Source: Cephalopachus bancanus
Taxonomy: Eukaryota; Chordata; Mammalia; Primates; Tarsiidae
NCBI GenBank assembly: GCA_027257055.1
Contig: JAPVLO010000019.1
Coordinates: 10,249,001 to 10,313,000 of the forward strand
Direction of reading: 5' to 3'
DNA: 64,000 nt
Position numbers and translations under genes: made by a program. The notes beneath the pieces are model-generated. The model saw only the letters and a program-made list of their open reading frames with translations. It made no database searches and was not told where the DNA came from. Numbering within the stretch: the stretch's first letter is position 1; each line of letters opens with the position of its first letter. Below are positions 62,371 through 64,000 of this stretch, in pieces.

Positions 62371-62604
62371 ATTATACTATGTGCCCAAACATATCCACTT
62401 TATCATAACTAAGACCTATGTCCTTTCTTGTTCCTAAGGGCAAACATGTTCTGTGTGGGAAATGTTTGGATTTCTTATTAATACAAACAAAATTATCACT
62501 TAAATGAGCTTAACAATCTGGTGTAGTGCTAGACTCACTGTACTCTGTACTTTTTTGCTATTAAAAGCACTATTTCCATCACACAAGGGAGGGATCCGCT
62601 GTGT

Positions 62605-62785
62605 GGGACACTGTCAGGGAAGTGGGGTGGTGGCGGTGAGCACATAACAACACAAAGGGTACCTGGTCCTTAACCAGGGAAACTGAGGAAAAGTTGGAGG
62701 TCCAAACTTCATCTGCACGTAGATTACTTATGTACCCAATTATGACTTGTATCCCACATCTCTATAATAATAAAGGAAAAAATAA
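62605..62785 (+). mobile_element. Truncated L1 3' UTR
   Basis: GGTACCTGGTCCTTAACCAG, then AGTTGGAGGTCCAAACTTC, GTACCCAATTATGACTTG and TATCCCACATC plus an ATAATAATAAAGG tail is the 3' UTR of the same L1 family. No clear target duplication seen. Confidence 0.8.
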
Positions 62786-64000
62786 AAGCTCCATTTCTAA
62801 GTAACTATCACATGTTCCATCCTTGTAGGTTCATCTACAAAGTATCATGGGATTAAGTGACATGGAGATTTATTTTACTATTGTAAAACTGAGCACAAAT
62901 TTGGTAGAAAAATATAGCCTCTAACCATGACATTGGTAGAAAAGTAACGGTTTTATTCTGAGTACAATGTGGTGGAAGCTGCACCTTCATTTCATCCAGA
63001 ACTAGAGAAAAACTCACTTGCTCCTTTAAAAAATATATCAAGTATCTCTGAGGAAATATTTGTGTCAGGAACTTATTGTACTAAATTATTTGAAAAATTT
63101 TTTTTCCAATCAGGTAAAATTCTAAATATGGATTGAGCATAAGATAAATGGATAAATTTTGATGTGTTTATTTAAAGGTGAAGTTTTATCTGTTACTAAG
63201 TAAAAATTGCAGTTGTTGGACTCAATATTTTAAAGCTGATTACCTACACAGCTTTCCTGCACTTTTATAAGTATTTACAGAAAAAAAAGAAACTAGCATA
63301 TTTTTCGTCTAATGCCTTAAGATAATAAATTATTGAAGACTTAAAAGCATCTTAAGTACCACTTAAAATAATGAAATTGGTTCTACTTACTACCACATTG
63401 AACAATAATTTAATTTACTATATTGATGACTTTGGGCAAAGTTAATGCAAATAGCTAATTTATTTTCCTAGGTAGCCAAACACACTATAAAATACGTTGA
63501 ACTCTAAACACAGCTTTCTCTGACAAAATATATGCAATAGTTAAATGTCTAGCTTAAAGAAATTTTGTCAAAAGAATAAGCATTTAAAAACCAAAATAAT
63601 ATAAAATATTTAACTAAGAACACAGCTCTACTATTGGAACTACTGTATAGATATATTCACCACAAAAACAACCACTAGTGAGAATGAATTATGGAGGCTT
63701 AAACTACCATGTGTCTGTTGAAAGGAAGTGTCACTGTGTAAACTAGATTTGGCAACTGATATTACAAATAACTCCCAAATGTCTGTGAATTAATATTTTA
63801 AAAATTGTTTTATGCTCACGTCAAAGTTTAGAGTGAGTTAAGTGGTGCTGCTTCAAGCAATAAATCAGAATTCCAGGTAGTTTCCTTCTTTTGAGCCTGC
63901 CATTTTGTAGTTTCAAGATGACTCTGGCACCATCATTATTCTAAAATGTGAGAGTGAGGAACCTCATATACTTGATGCTTAACTGCCTCAGCCCAGAGAA
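62786..64000. other. Anonymous intergenic sequence
   Basis: Nothing recognised on either strand. Confidence 0.4.

Overview
The window looks like nuclear DNA of a primate. It is AT-rich with a depleted CpG background, is packed with LINE-1, dimeric Alu, MIR, L2, MaLR LTR, hAT and Tigger elements, and has one short CpG-rich promoter. The dimeric Alus are 7SL-derived and so point to primates. Their shared diagnostic bases (left arm reading ...CAGCCTGTAATCCCGCGCCTTGGG..., right arm reading GCGGTGGCCAGGAGTGGCC) are not those I remember for anthropoid or lemur Alus. I infer a non-anthropoid primate, most plausibly a tarsier, but cannot prove the species from the sequence alone.

Only one gene is convincing. 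A CpG-rich promoter at about 620-860 leads into a single-exon 252-codon reading frame at 954-1712 (+), which I recognise as the homologue of human C8orf48, a family of unknown function. The remaining ~62 kb has no other protein-coding or RNA gene that I can support. It fits the gene-poor interval that I recall flanking C8orf48 on human 8p22.

Layout: 1-3400 gene and flanks; 3420-3900 L2; 4485-6960 old antisense L1 split by an Alu; 7010-7230 L2; 8420-12665 endogenous-retrovirus-derived block (internal sequence, LTR, internal sequence) carrying a hAT element and an Alu; 13080-13480 L2; 13833-23416 a Tigger1-type DNA transposon split by a 7.07 kb full-length L1 (13875-20944) and also carrying a small L1 and an Alu; 23420-24900 unclassified GC-richer sequence; 25845-28080 MaLR LTR, MER5-like element, L1M 3' UTR and a 5'-inverted L1; 28860-42055 mostly anonymous sequence with scattered L2, L1 and FLAM pieces; 42056-44780 anonymous AT-rich sequence; 44785-46600 L2 and an ATCC microsatellite; 46747-53114 a second full-length L1, antisense; 53455-59320 three Alus, an L1 3' end, a MaLR LTR, a MIR and a MER2-like element; 59330-64000 mainly anonymous with one MIR and one L1 3' end.

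The genes do not form a pathway. The interest lies in insertion history, with several target-site duplications readable to the base, in two twin-primed L1s, in a 55-bp L1 insertion, and in the promoter and upstream reading frames of the single gene. I found no previously undescribed biological system.
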